A DNA stretch of 64,000 nt from CAIXSC01 sp046349855. Its GTDB lineage: Bacteria; Planctomycetota; Planctomycetia; Pirellulales; Pirellulaceae. Position numbers and translations under genes: made by a program. Every line of letters begins with the position of its first letter. Positions within the stretch are counted from its first letter, which is position 1. Shown here piece by piece: positions 1 through 8,137 of this stretch. The DNA lies in assembly GCA_046349855.1 (NCBI GenBank), contig JAXMBM010000029.1:24320-88319 (forward strand). Direction: 5' to 3'. The notes beneath the pieces are model-generated. The model was not told the DNA's origin. It saw only the letters and a list, made by a program, of their open reading frames with translations, and ran no database searches.

Positions 1-140
1 TCGAACAGTCTGGTGCGTACGTCAACAACCGCTGCATCGCCGATCTCGCCTGCGTGCTCACTCCGCGCGAACTGGCCAGCGAATCGGTGATCGTGCTGCG
101 CAAAGGCCGGAAGAATTACGCCCTGCTCCGCTTCGTCTGA
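1..140 (+). CDS. tyrS: Tyrosyl-tRNA synthetase, C-terminal fragment
   Basis: Only the last 45 codons are in the window; the gene starts upstream. The visible tail reads GAYVNNRCIADL, then LRKGRKNYALLRFV and a TGA at 138-140. This matches the C-terminal S4-like RNA-binding domain of bacterial TyrRS, where a GxVxxNN element is followed about 25 residues later by an LRxGKKNYxLxR ending. The enzyme charges tRNA-Tyr with tyrosine in the cytoplasm, and this tail helps hold the tRNA. The catalytic Rossmann domain (HIGH and KMSKS-type motifs) cannot be checked here. The next gene starts 9 bases downstream on the same strand, so the two may be co-transcribed. Confidence 0.85.
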   Translation, partial: EQSGAYVNNRCIADLACVLTPRELASESVIVLRKGRKNYALLRFV

Positions 141-149
141 TCCCTCGGA

Positions 150-854
150 ATGACGCGGGTGAAAAATAGCCGACCTCCCCCTCGCTCGCGCTTCGGCCGC
201 CGTCTGCTGCTGGCCGGCGGACTGCTCCTGTTACTGATCGTGCTGGCCGGCACTGGCCTGTGGTGGTCCACCCGCTCGCCGCCCCAGTTCTACGCCGAGG
301 CGCGGCAGCGCGATACGGCGCGACAGGCCGCCGAGGGCGACGAATTCGAACGGCGCGTGCTGGATACCCGCAACGCCACCCGACACGCCGGCGACTGGAC
401 TCTGGTGGTTACCGAGGAGCAACTCAACGCCTGGCTCGTCCATCAACTCCCCCGCGAGTTCCCTGCGGCACTCCCCGACGAATTCTCGGACCCCCGCGTC
501 TCCCTGACCCCCGATCATCTGCGGATTGGCGTGCGTTATCGCTCCGGCGCGATCGACACCATCCTGTCGCTCGATGTCCAGCTCTACCTGACCGAGGAAT
601 CGCGGACGGTGGCTGCCCAGTTGCGCAGTGTCCGCGCCGGTAAACTTCCGTTGCCCCCTTCGCGGGTCCTCCCCGCCCTCTCTGCCGCGGCCCGACAGCT
701 CGACCTGCCGCTCCGCTGGAGCCAGGACGGCGGTGATCCCGTCGCCCTCTGGACCTTCCCGGAGCGACCGGCGGAGCTGCGTGGCCGCCGCCTGCACCTC
801 GACCGGCTCGAACTCACCGCCGGCCAGCTCGTCCTCCGGGGCCGCTGTGAATGA
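150..854 (+). CDS. Single-pass membrane-anchored protein of unknown function
   Basis: This 234-residue protein has an arginine-rich N-terminus followed by one strongly hydrophobic segment (about residues 19-40, LLLAGGLLLLLIVLAGTGLWW). It is therefore probably a type II membrane protein with a soluble domain outside the cytoplasm. The soluble part has a TEEQLNAWL element near residue 90 and then alternating hydrophobic residues typical of beta strands, and I see no catalytic motif. It resembles planctomycete proteins known only as conserved hypotheticals. It begins 9 bases after tyrS, and the ATG at 150 precedes the only N-terminal anchor. A perfect GC hairpin follows the stop codon at 862-886. 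Function unknown; the coding call rests on length, the anchor and tight spacing. Confidence 0.7.
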   Translation: MTRVKNSRPPPRSRFGRRLLLAGGLLLLLIVLAGTGLWWSTRSPPQFYAEARQRDTARQAAEGDEFERRVLDTRNATRHAGDWTLVVTEEQLNAWLVHQLPREFPAALPDEFSDPRVSLTPDHLRIGVRYRSGAIDTILSLDVQLYLTEESRTVAAQLRSVRAGKLPLPPSRVLPALSAAARQLDLPLRWSQDGGDPVALWTFPERPAELRGRRLHLDRLELTAGQLVLRGRCE

Positions 855-861
855 GAACGGC

Positions 862-886
862 GGCCCCGCGGACCTATCGCGGGGCC
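862..886 (+). terminator. GC hairpin without U-tract, possible terminator
   Basis: A perfect 9-bp stem (GGCCCCGCG paired with CGCGGGGCC) closes a 7-base loop 7 bases after the stop of the 234-residue protein. No run of T follows, so it is not a textbook intrinsic terminator. Similar U-less hairpins sit at several other gene ends in this window. Confidence 0.4.
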
Positions 887-952
887 AGACAACGCATTAG
901 ACTTGACTGATGGAAGTCGTCGGATCAGGAACGCGGAGCGGGAGTCAGCACC

Positions 953-3190
953 ATGGCACAGGCACCAGGAAACCAATCAAGAGGAGCGGTGTGCTGGCTG
1001 ACAGCGATCGTTCTGGGGAGTTGGGGTATCGCCGGGTCCGTGCGGGGTGACGAGCCGTCGCTCAGCTTTGCCAACGACGTCGTCCCGGTGCTGACCAAGG
1101 CCGGCTGCAACATTGGCGTCTGCCATGCGAAGGCCGGGGGGGGACAGAACGGTTTTCAGCTGTCCGTGCTCGGTTTCGAGCCCCGCGACGACTACGACCG
1201 GTTGGTCAAGGAGGGACGGGGACGGCGGCTATTTACGGCCGCTCCCGACCAGAGCCTGTTGCTGCGTAAGGCTTCCGGCCAACTGCCGCATGGCGGGGGA
1301 GTACGTCTGCCGGTGGATTCAGCCGGATATCGCGTGCTCCGGGAGTGGATTCGCCAGGGGGCACCCCTGGGGCCGGCAACCGAACCGCAGCTGACCGGCC
1401 TGGAAGTTCAGCCGGCGCGGGCCCTTTTGCCGCGGCAAGGCACGCAGCAGTTGCAGGTCCGGGCTCGGTATTCGGACGGTTCCGAGCGAGATGTGACGTC
1501 GACCGCACTCTACGAATCGAACGACGTGGCCATGGCCGAGGTGGATACGGCGGGCCGGGTCCGCCTGCTCGACCTGACCGGGAAGGTCTCGGTGATGGTC
1601 CGTTATCAGGGGCGGGTGGCGGTCTTTCATGCGGCGATTCCGCTGGGAGCACCGGTCGAGAGCACGCCGCCGGCGCGCAACTTTGTGGACGAGCGGGTCT
1701 TCGCCAACCTGCGGGAACTCGGCATCCCCCCTTCGGCCCTGTGTGACGACGCGACGTTCCTGCGGCGAGTCACCCTGGATATCTGCGGGCGGCTGCCAAC
1801 GGTGGACGAGGCGACGGCGTTTCTCTCGCAGACCTCGCCCGATAAGCGGGATCAGTGGATTGAGGAATTGCTGCGTAGCTCCGACTACGCCGACTACTTT
1901 GCCAATAAATGGACGGCGCTGTTGAAGAATCGCCGCGACGACACCAGCGACATCGTCTCTAACTTTGCCTTTCACGCCTGGGTACGCGACAGCCTGCTGG
2001 CCAACAAACCGTACGACCAGTTCGTGCGGGAGTTGCTGGCGGCGACCGGTACCGTCCTCGGCAACCCCCCGGTTGCCTGGTACAAGCGGGTCAAGGAGCC
2101 CAAGCAGCAGATCGAGGACGTGGCTCAGCTGTTTCTGGGAGTGCGGATGCAGTGTGCTCAGTGCCACCACCATCCGTTTGAGCGGTGGAGCCAGGACGAC
2201 TACTACTCGCTGGCCGCCTTCTTCACGCAGGTAGGCCGCAAGCCGTCGGCCACGCGCGGCGAGGATCTGATCTTCCACCGCCGCGGCAGGGCCACGGCGA
2301 CGAACGTCAAGACGGGCGTCGCACTCCCACCGGCCGCCTTGGGCGATCCGATCCCGGCGATTGCACCGGACGAAGACCCGCGGTTGCGACTGGCCGACTG
2401 GATGCGCGGTCCGCAGAATCCGTTCTTTGCCAAAGCCCTGGTCAATCGATACTGGAAGCACTTCTTTCAGCGAGGCTTGATCGAGCCGGAGGACGATATT
2501 CGCGACTCGAACCCGCCGAGCAATCCGGAGCTGCTGGCGGCGCTGGAACAACACTTCATTGCCAGCGGGTTCGATCTCAAGGAGCTGGTGCGCGTCCTGG
2601 TACGTTCCCATGCCTATCAGCTGAGTTCCCAGCCCAATCAGCACAACGTGGGTGACCGGCAGAATTACTCGCGGTTTTATCCTCGGCGGCTGACGGCCGA
2701 AGTGCTGCTGGACGCCTTCGATCGGCTCGCCGGTACGCAGACCGATTTTGCCAATCTGCCCGCCGGAACTCGGGCGATCGCCCTGCCGGACAACAGCTAT
2801 AACCGCTCCTCGCCGTTCCTGCGCACGTTTGGTCGTCCGGAAGGAGAGAGTGTCTGCGAGTGCGAGCGGGTGCAGACTTCCAGCCTGGGGCAGAGCCTGT
2901 TTCTGCTCAACGGCGGAGACATCAAGACCAAGCTGGCGAGTCCCACGGGGCGGGCCGAGCTGCTGGCGAAGGATGGACGTCCGCTGGAAGCCCGGATCGA
3001 CGAACTGTACCTGGCAGCGTTCGCCCGTCCCGCTCGATCGGTCGAGCGGGAACTGGCCCTGGCCTATCTGGCCGAACCGCGTCTCGATGACCAGGGGAAG
3101 CCACGCGATCCCCAGCAGGTCGCGCGCGAGAACTTTCAGGATCTGCTCTGGGCGTTGGCCAACAGCAAGGAATTCCTTTTCAATCACTGA
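953..3190 (+). CDS. Exported planctomycete protein: cytochrome-like N-terminus, Ig-like domain, DUF1549 and DUF1553
   Basis: 745 residues in the standard planctomycete order. An N-terminal signal segment (residues 12-30) is followed by a PSCyt1-like region with GCNIGVCHAK (a CX4CH motif, residues 46-55). Next comes a Big_2/Ig-like stretch around residues 145-225 (PARALLPRQGTQQLQV), then DUF1549 starting near VDERVFANLRELGIPPS, containing CAQCHHHPFERW, and finally DUF1553 up to the C-terminus. The family is found in periplasmic proteins co-encoded with DUF1501 proteins. Its biochemical role is not established, although the cytochrome-like motif suggests redox or ligand binding. It is the first gene of a three-gene operon, with the next start 8 bases after its stop. 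The ATG at 953 is the only start that keeps the signal segment. Confidence 0.9.
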   Translation: MAQAPGNQSRGAVCWLTAIVLGSWGIAGSVRGDEPSLSFANDVVPVLTKAGCNIGVCHAKAGGGQNGFQLSVLGFEPRDDYDRLVKEGRGRRLFTAAPDQSLLLRKASGQLPHGGGVRLPVDSAGYRVLREWIRQGAPLGPATEPQLTGLEVQPARALLPRQGTQQLQVRARYSDGSERDVTSTALYESNDVAMAEVDTAGRVRLLDLTGKVSVMVRYQGRVAVFHAAIPLGAPVESTPPARNFVDERVFANLRELGIPPSALCDDATFLRRVTLDICGRLPTVDEATAFLSQTSPDKRDQWIEELLRSSDYADYFANKWTALLKNRRDDTSDIVSNFAFHAWVRDSLLANKPYDQFVRELLAATGTVLGNPPVAWYKRVKEPKQQIEDVAQLFLGVRMQCAQCHHHPFERWSQDDYYSLAAFFTQVGRKPSATRGEDLIFHRRGRATATNVKTGVALPPAALGDPIPAIAPDEDPRLRLADWMRGPQNPFFAKALVNRYWKHFFQRGLIEPEDDIRDSNPPSNPELLAALEQHFIASGFDLKELVRVLVRSHAYQLSSQPNQHNVGDRQNYSRFYPRRLTAEVLLDAFDRLAGTQTDFANLPAGTRAIALPDNSYNRSSPFLRTFGRPEGESVCECERVQTSSLGQSLFLLNGGDIKTKLASPTGRAELLAKDGRPLEARIDELYLAAFARPARSVERELALAYLAEPRLDDQGKPRDPQQVARENFQDLLWALANSKEFLFNH

Positions 3191-3198
3191 ATGCGCCT

Positions 3199-5259
3199 AT
3201 GTGGAACTTCTCCAGACGAACGGTCGGCCTGCTGGTCAGCCTGAGCCTCGTGACAGGATGGCTGTCGAGTGCCACGGCGCAATCCGTGGGACTCCCGGCT
3301 CCCCGCCTCCTGACGATGATGCCGATGGGGGGCCGCGCCGGTACGCAGGTCGAGATCGTGGTGACGGGGGAGCAGTTGGACGAGGCCGATTCACTCACCT
3401 TCTCCGACCCTCGTCTGACCGCCACTCGCAAGCTGGACGGCGATGGCAAGCCGCTGCCGCTGCAATATGTGGTGACCATCGCGGCCGATTGTCCGCCGGG
3501 AGTCTACGAAGCTCGGCTCATGACGCGTCTGGGCATCTCGACCCCACGTATCTTCTCGGTCGGGACGCTCACGGAAGTGGTGCGTCAGGCGGCCAACCAG
3601 TCGCTGGCCACCGCCTGCCCTCTGCCGCTGAACTCGGTCTGCAACGCGCATGTCGTCTCGCGGGCGATCGACCACTATCGGTTTGAGGGACGTCGGGGGC
3701 AGCGGGTGATCGTCGACTGCGCCTCTCGTGGAATCGACTCGAAGCTGGATGCCACGGTTGTCCTGGCCGATGCCACCGGGCGTGACCTGCTGGTCGAACG
3801 GCAGGGTGGGCCGCTCGACATGACGCTGCCGGCTGACGGCTCGTACGTCATCAAGGTGCACGAATTGACGTTCAACGGTGGCCCCGCCTACTTCTATCGG
3901 CTCGGGCTGTGGGAGTTGCCGGCGGAAGCCGCCATCGCGCGGCAGCCAACCACGCGGTCGGTGAATTCGTTCTCCTGGCCGCCGCACGGGCTATCCGATC
4001 AGGCGGCACACCGGGAAGCCGAACCGAATAACCAGGGGAGCCAGGCGCAGCAGATCACGCTCCCCTGCGATCTGGCCGGCGCGTTCTATCCGGCTGCCGA
4101 CGTGGATGTGTTCGAGTTTGTGGGCAAGAAAGGGGAAGAGTGGTGGGTCGAGGTGGGATCGGATCGTCTGGGATGTCCGACCGATCCGACGGTGCTGGTG
4201 CAGCGCGTCGAACGTGATCCCGCGGGGGATAAAGTCACCGACGTGGTCGAACTGACCGACATTCCCAGTCCGGTCAAAGTGTCGAGTAACGGTTACGCCT
4301 ACGATGGCCCGCCCTATGACGCGGGATCGTCGGATGTGCTGGGAAAGCTCGTCCTCCCCCAGGATGGCCTCTATCGACTGCAACTGACCGATCTCTTTGG
4401 CGGGACGCGGAGCAACCCACGGAACATCTACCGGCTGGTGATCCGCCCGGCGGCCCCCGATTTTGCGCTCGTGGCCTGGGCCTTGCATATGGAGCTGCGG
4501 AACGGAGATCGCAATGCGTTGTCCAAGCCGCTATCGCTCCGTGGAGGTGCCACGATGGCGCTCGAAGTCGTCGCGGTGCGGCGCGACGGCTTTGATGGCG
4601 AAATCGAGCTGGCGTTGGAAGGTTTGCCCGAGGGTCTCACGGCTCGGGGACTGAAGATCCCGGCGGGTCAGGCACGGGGAATGATGCTGATCACTGCCGC
4701 TCCCAACGCTCCGCGTTCCCTGGCCAACGCGTCGTTTGTGGGGCGAGGGTTGATTCAGGGGCAACAGGTAACTCGCCCCTGCCGACTGGCCTCGATGACG
4801 TGGCCCGTACCCGATTCCTGGGGCGAGATTCCGCGACCACGCCTGCTGGCGGATGTGTCGGTGTCGGCGAGCGGCGTGGATTTCGCTCCGCTGTCGATCG
4901 CCCCGCCAAGCGGCGTCGTGCTGGAAGCGCCGGCGAACGGCAAGTTGACCGTGCCGCTGTTTCTCACGCGGCGGAGCGAGTTCTCGGGAGCCAACATGCA
5001 GCTGCGGGCCATGGGAGCTGGCTTTGAACGAGTGCCGGCCTGGGACATCACGCTGACGGCAGATCGCGCCGAGACCGTCCTCGATCTGGCCGCTCTGAAG
5101 CTGCCCCCGGGCGACCATTGGCTGGCGTTTTATGGCGGAGCGGTCGCCAAATACCGCGAACCGAAGAAGGACAGCACGGCGGCACCGCCGACCGATATCG
5201 TGGATATCGTGGTAACGGAACCGATTGCCATTCGCGTGACACCAGGGGCGACCCCATGA
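3199..5259 (+). CDS. Exported protein with PPC-type beta-sandwich domains
   Basis: 686 residues with a signal peptide (NFSRRTVGLLVSLSLVTGWL, cleaved after the Ala-Thr-Ala-Gln stretch). An IPT/Ig-like region follows (GGRAGTQVEIVVTGEQL). There are then two bacterial pre-peptidase C-terminal (PPC)-like domains: one near residues 130-235 (HYRFEGRRGQRVIVDC, LPADGSYVIKVHE) and one near 270-420 (REAEPNNQGSQAQQI, DVDVFEFVGKKGEEWWVEV). The C-terminal half is further beta-rich sequence. PPC domains are non-catalytic modules of secreted proteins. It lies between the DUF1549/1553 gene and the DUF1501 gene and overlaps the latter by 4 bases (ATGA), so the three products probably act together at the cell surface or in the periplasm. 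The exact function is unknown. Confidence 0.85.
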   Translation: MWNFSRRTVGLLVSLSLVTGWLSSATAQSVGLPAPRLLTMMPMGGRAGTQVEIVVTGEQLDEADSLTFSDPRLTATRKLDGDGKPLPLQYVVTIAADCPPGVYEARLMTRLGISTPRIFSVGTLTEVVRQAANQSLATACPLPLNSVCNAHVVSRAIDHYRFEGRRGQRVIVDCASRGIDSKLDATVVLADATGRDLLVERQGGPLDMTLPADGSYVIKVHELTFNGGPAYFYRLGLWELPAEAAIARQPTTRSVNSFSWPPHGLSDQAAHREAEPNNQGSQAQQITLPCDLAGAFYPAADVDVFEFVGKKGEEWWVEVGSDRLGCPTDPTVLVQRVERDPAGDKVTDVVELTDIPSPVKVSSNGYAYDGPPYDAGSSDVLGKLVLPQDGLYRLQLTDLFGGTRSNPRNIYRLVIRPAAPDFALVAWALHMELRNGDRNALSKPLSLRGGATMALEVVAVRRDGFDGEIELALEGLPEGLTARGLKIPAGQARGMMLITAAPNAPRSLANASFVGRGLIQGQQVTRPCRLASMTWPVPDSWGEIPRPRLLADVSVSASGVDFAPLSIAPPSGVVLEAPANGKLTVPLFLTRRSEFSGANMQLRAMGAGFERVPAWDITLTADRAETVLDLAALKLPPGDHWLAFYGGAVAKYREPKKDSTAAPPTDIVDIVVTEPIAIRVTPGATP

Positions 5260-6710
5260 CGACTCCCTCCTTCCCTCCCCGTCCGACCCGCTGTCCGGGA
5301 CCGATTCCCTGGGGCCCCGGTGGACGCCGTGCCTTTCTCCAGACCGGACTTGCCGGTTTCGCCACACTCAGCCTGCCGAGCGTGCTGCGGCTGCGGGCCG
5401 AGCGGCAGGCCGGCGCTGCCGAGGCCGATCGGGGGCGCCGCTCGCAGAACGCCGTCATCATGGTGTGGCAGCCGGGCGGACTGTCCCACCTCGATTCCTA
5501 CGACCCCAAACCCCTCTCGGGCAGCGAATATCGCGGGCCCTTCGACTTGATCGATACCAAGGTGCCGGGCTTGCAGTTCACCGAACTGCTGCCGCGGCAG
5601 GCAGCGATCGCCGACAAGCTGGTTGTCCTCCGCTCGATGCGGCAAACGGCCGGCGGACATCCGGCCGGTTCGATGCAGCTGCTGTCGGGCGATCCGGACA
5701 CCCGCGACAAGCCCAAGCCCAAGTATCCCGACTGGATGTGCGTGGCCAACTACATCCGTTCCCAATGGGGGCCCCGGCAGTCACCCGTTCCGGCGTACGT
5801 GGGGATCAATCCGCCACTGGAGTACAACGGTCCGGCCTACGTGGGCGATGCGTATTCACCGTTTGTGGTCTCGGGCGACCCCAACGCGCCCAGCTTCTCG
5901 GTGCCCAACATCGGCTTGGGTAATGTCAGCGAGGTACAGCGGCTGGGACGCCGCGCTTCCCTGCGGCAGAAACTCGATCTGCTGGAGCGGAGCTTCGACC
6001 AGCAGCGCGAACTGGAGGCACTCGACGACTTCGAAACGCAGGCCATGACGCTGCTGACGAACCCGCAGGCGAAGGAGGCGTTCGATCTGAGTCGCGAGGA
6101 TCCGCGGACGCGCGACCGCTATGGACGCAACGCCTGGGGGCAGCAGTTGCTGCTGGCCCGCCGACTGGTGGAAGCGGGGGTCGACGTGCTGACCACCAGC
6201 CTCAGCGGTCCACTCTGCGGCCGCGTCGGCAACTGGGATGATCACGCCGTGAACCACCACGTCTTCGACGCGATGCGATTCCGTTCGGCCGTCTACGATC
6301 AGGCCGTGTCGGCCTTGATCGAGGACATCTACGAACGCGGCCTCGACAAACGCGTGCTGGTGGTGGTAACCGGAGAATTCGGCCGGACACCCAAGATCAG
6401 CTACGCCCCCAGCACCGGGGCGGGCGACGCCAGCGCACCCGCCGGGACGCAGCAGCCCGGTCGCGACCACTGGCCCCGGGGCTTTTCCAACCTGTGGGCC
6501 GGCGGTGGCATCACCACGGGCCGGTTCATCGGTGCGACCGACAAACGGGGTGAAGACGCTGTCGAGCGGATTTGTGGACCGGGCGACTTCCTCGCCACGC
6601 TGTACCACCATCTGGGCGTCGACTGGGCCCATACGATGATCAAGGACTTCAACGGCCGGCCCACACGCATCGTGGAACATGGCAAGCCGATCCCGGAACT
6701 GACCAGCTGA
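5256..6710 (+). CDS. DUF1501 protein with twin-arginine-type leader
   Basis: 484 residues. The start is ATG 5256, overlapping the previous stop by 4 bases. This is preferred over upstream in-frame starts because it puts the export leader (GGRRAFLQTGLAGFATLSLP) near the N-terminus. The DUF1501 family is related to the sulfatase/alkaline phosphatase fold. Visible family features are AVIMVWQPGGLSHLDSYDPK after the leader, PEYRGPF-like text, VLVVVTGEFGRTPKI and GRDHWPRGFS near the C-terminus. Members are almost always encoded beside DUF1549/1553 proteins in planctomycetes, as here. No substrate is established. A hairpin without a U-tract follows the stop codon. Confidence 0.9.
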   Translation: MTTPSFPPRPTRCPGPIPWGPGGRRAFLQTGLAGFATLSLPSVLRLRAERQAGAAEADRGRRSQNAVIMVWQPGGLSHLDSYDPKPLSGSEYRGPFDLIDTKVPGLQFTELLPRQAAIADKLVVLRSMRQTAGGHPAGSMQLLSGDPDTRDKPKPKYPDWMCVANYIRSQWGPRQSPVPAYVGINPPLEYNGPAYVGDAYSPFVVSGDPNAPSFSVPNIGLGNVSEVQRLGRRASLRQKLDLLERSFDQQRELEALDDFETQAMTLLTNPQAKEAFDLSREDPRTRDRYGRNAWGQQLLLARRLVEAGVDVLTTSLSGPLCGRVGNWDDHAVNHHVFDAMRFRSAVYDQAVSALIEDIYERGLDKRVLVVVTGEFGRTPKISYAPSTGAGDASAPAGTQQPGRDHWPRGFSNLWAGGGITTGRFIGATDKRGEDAVERICGPGDFLATLYHHLGVDWAHTMIKDFNGRPTRIVEHGKPIPELTS

Positions 6711-6735
6711 CGAGCCCCGGGACAGGGAACCTTGC

Positions 6736-6765
6736 CGGGCCCGCGGCAGATTGCTTCGCGGCCCG
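6736..6765. terminator. GC hairpin between convergent genes
   Basis: CGGG-C-CCGCG (6736-6745, one bulged C) can pair with CGCGGCCCG (6757-6765) around an 11-base loop. It lies in the 72-base gap between the convergent DUF1501 and ketosynthase-like genes and could serve both strands. There is no U-tract. Confidence 0.35.
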
Positions 6766-6782
6766 CGATGCGCAAGCGGGGA

Positions 6783-8063
6783 TCAACCGCGGGCGTCCAG
6801 CACCACGGCCACCGTCTGACCGGTGCCCGAAGCGCCCAGTACCAGACCGAGTGGCTGCTGGAGCGGAGCGGCTCCGCCGTGTACGACTTGAATGGGGCAG
6901 GCGGGATCTGGGCGTTGATAATTGAGCGTGGGGGGAATGAGGCGGGCGTCGAGCGCCAGGACGGCGGCAACCGCTTCCACGATCCCCGCGGCTGCCCCCA
7001 GGTTGCCAAAGAAACTCTTCGGAGCGGTCACCGGCACGTCCCCCGCCACCGCCCGAATGGCTCGCGCTTCTCGAATATCCGCCGGCACGGTGGCGATCCC
7101 GTTGGCCTTGATAAAGCCCAGCTCGCGCGGCGCCACGCTGGCCGAGCGCAGGGCTCCCTCCATGGCGCGTTCCATGGCGGTTCCCGCGGAGTCACCGTTG
7201 GGCAGGGGCGTCTCGAACGTGCTGCAGGCACCGCTCACGCGGGCCAGGATGCGTGCCCCCCGCTGCTCGGCATGCCGCCGATTCTCCAGCACCAGAACTC
7301 CGGCCCCTTCGCCGTTGACCATACCGTCGCGATCGGCGTCAAACGGCCGACAGGCTCCCGGCGGATCCGCCGTGCGGTGCGACAGGCGACTATCCCGCCG
7401 GTACATCAAGGGGGTCACGTTGAGTCGATTCCCGGCGCCGCCGATGAGCATCACGTCGGCATCGCCCCGGCGGAGGATATTCAGTCCCTCGACCAGCGCC
7501 AGGAGCGAGGAAGCTTCCCCCAAGGTGATCGTGTTGTTGGGTCCGCGCGCGTCAAAGGAGATGGCCACGTGGCAGGCCACCATGTTGGGCAGGTACTTGA
7601 GCATCCACAGCGGGTAGAGCCCCGACATGCCGGCCGGTCCCCAAAGCTCTTCCTGGAAGCGCCCGTTGTTGTCGAGACAGGCTCGATACGCCGGTTCCAC
7701 TTCGGGAATCTCGCCGTAGAACATCTCGCTGCCGTAGATCACCCCCATCCGATCGGGCGCGACCGTCCCGGACTTGATCCCGGCCTGAGCGGCGGCGAGA
7801 GCCGCGGCCGCGAACCCAAACTGGATTTCGCGGCACATGACCTTCATCGCCTTGCGCGGCTGGACATAGAGCTTGCCGTCGAAATCGGGCACGTAACCGC
7901 CGAAGGGGACGGGAAAATCGGTTCCGACGAGGTACGGGACAGGGCGAACGCCGCTACGGCCATGCTGGAGAGAGTCCCAGAACGGGGCATGGCCGATACC
8001 GATCGGGCTGACCACCCCGACTCCGGTAACGACGATCTCGCTCGCATCTGCCATGTCAGCCAT
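6783..8063 (-). CDS. Ketosynthase-fold protein lacking the Cys-His-His triad (FabF/CLF-like)
   Basis: 426 residues covering the whole FabF/KAS II thiolase fold, from EIVVTGVGVVSPIG at the N-terminus to LGASGTGQTVAVVL at the C-terminus. Active FabF has Cys in TACASG, His in NAHGTST and His in KSxxGH. Here the matching positions appear to be Glu183 (LGEASS), Asn321 (KANGIAT) and Asn354 (KSFFGN); the structural Lys349 is kept. Condensation through an acyl-cysteine therefore looks impossible. Comparable substitutions occur in chain-length factors of type II polyketide synthases and in decarboxylating KSQ domains, so it may partner a separate active ketosynthase, but none lies in this window. ATG 8063 has a GGA element upstream. 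The next gene in the same direction is a GNAT-like protein upstream at 8138. Confidence 0.85.
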   Translation of the reverse strand: MADMADASEIVVTGVGVVSPIGIGHAPFWDSLQHGRSGVRPVPYLVGTDFPVPFGGYVPDFDGKLYVQPRKAMKVMCREIQFGFAAAALAAAQAGIKSGTVAPDRMGVIYGSEMFYGEIPEVEPAYRACLDNNGRFQEELWGPAGMSGLYPLWMLKYLPNMVACHVAISFDARGPNNTITLGEASSLLALVEGLNILRRGDADVMLIGGAGNRLNVTPLMYRRDSRLSHRTADPPGACRPFDADRDGMVNGEGAGVLVLENRRHAEQRGARILARVSGACSTFETPLPNGDSAGTAMERAMEGALRSASVAPRELGFIKANGIATVPADIREARAIRAVAGDVPVTAPKSFFGNLGAAAGIVEAVAAVLALDARLIPPTLNYQRPDPACPIQVVHGGAAPLQQPLGLVLGASGTGQTVAVVLDARG

Positions 8064-8137
8064 CGGTTCCTCGGTGCCTCATGCCGCGAAGCAGGTGATG
8101 TTAGCCCTGCGCCCGGTGGTTCGCAAGTTGGAGCCGC

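Noticed and set aside
2155..2175. CxxCH in the DUF1549 part of the 953-3190 protein as a haem c site
   Set aside because: CAQCHHHPF is a fixed part of the DUF1549 family and is not shown to bind haem. I did not count it as a cytochrome site.
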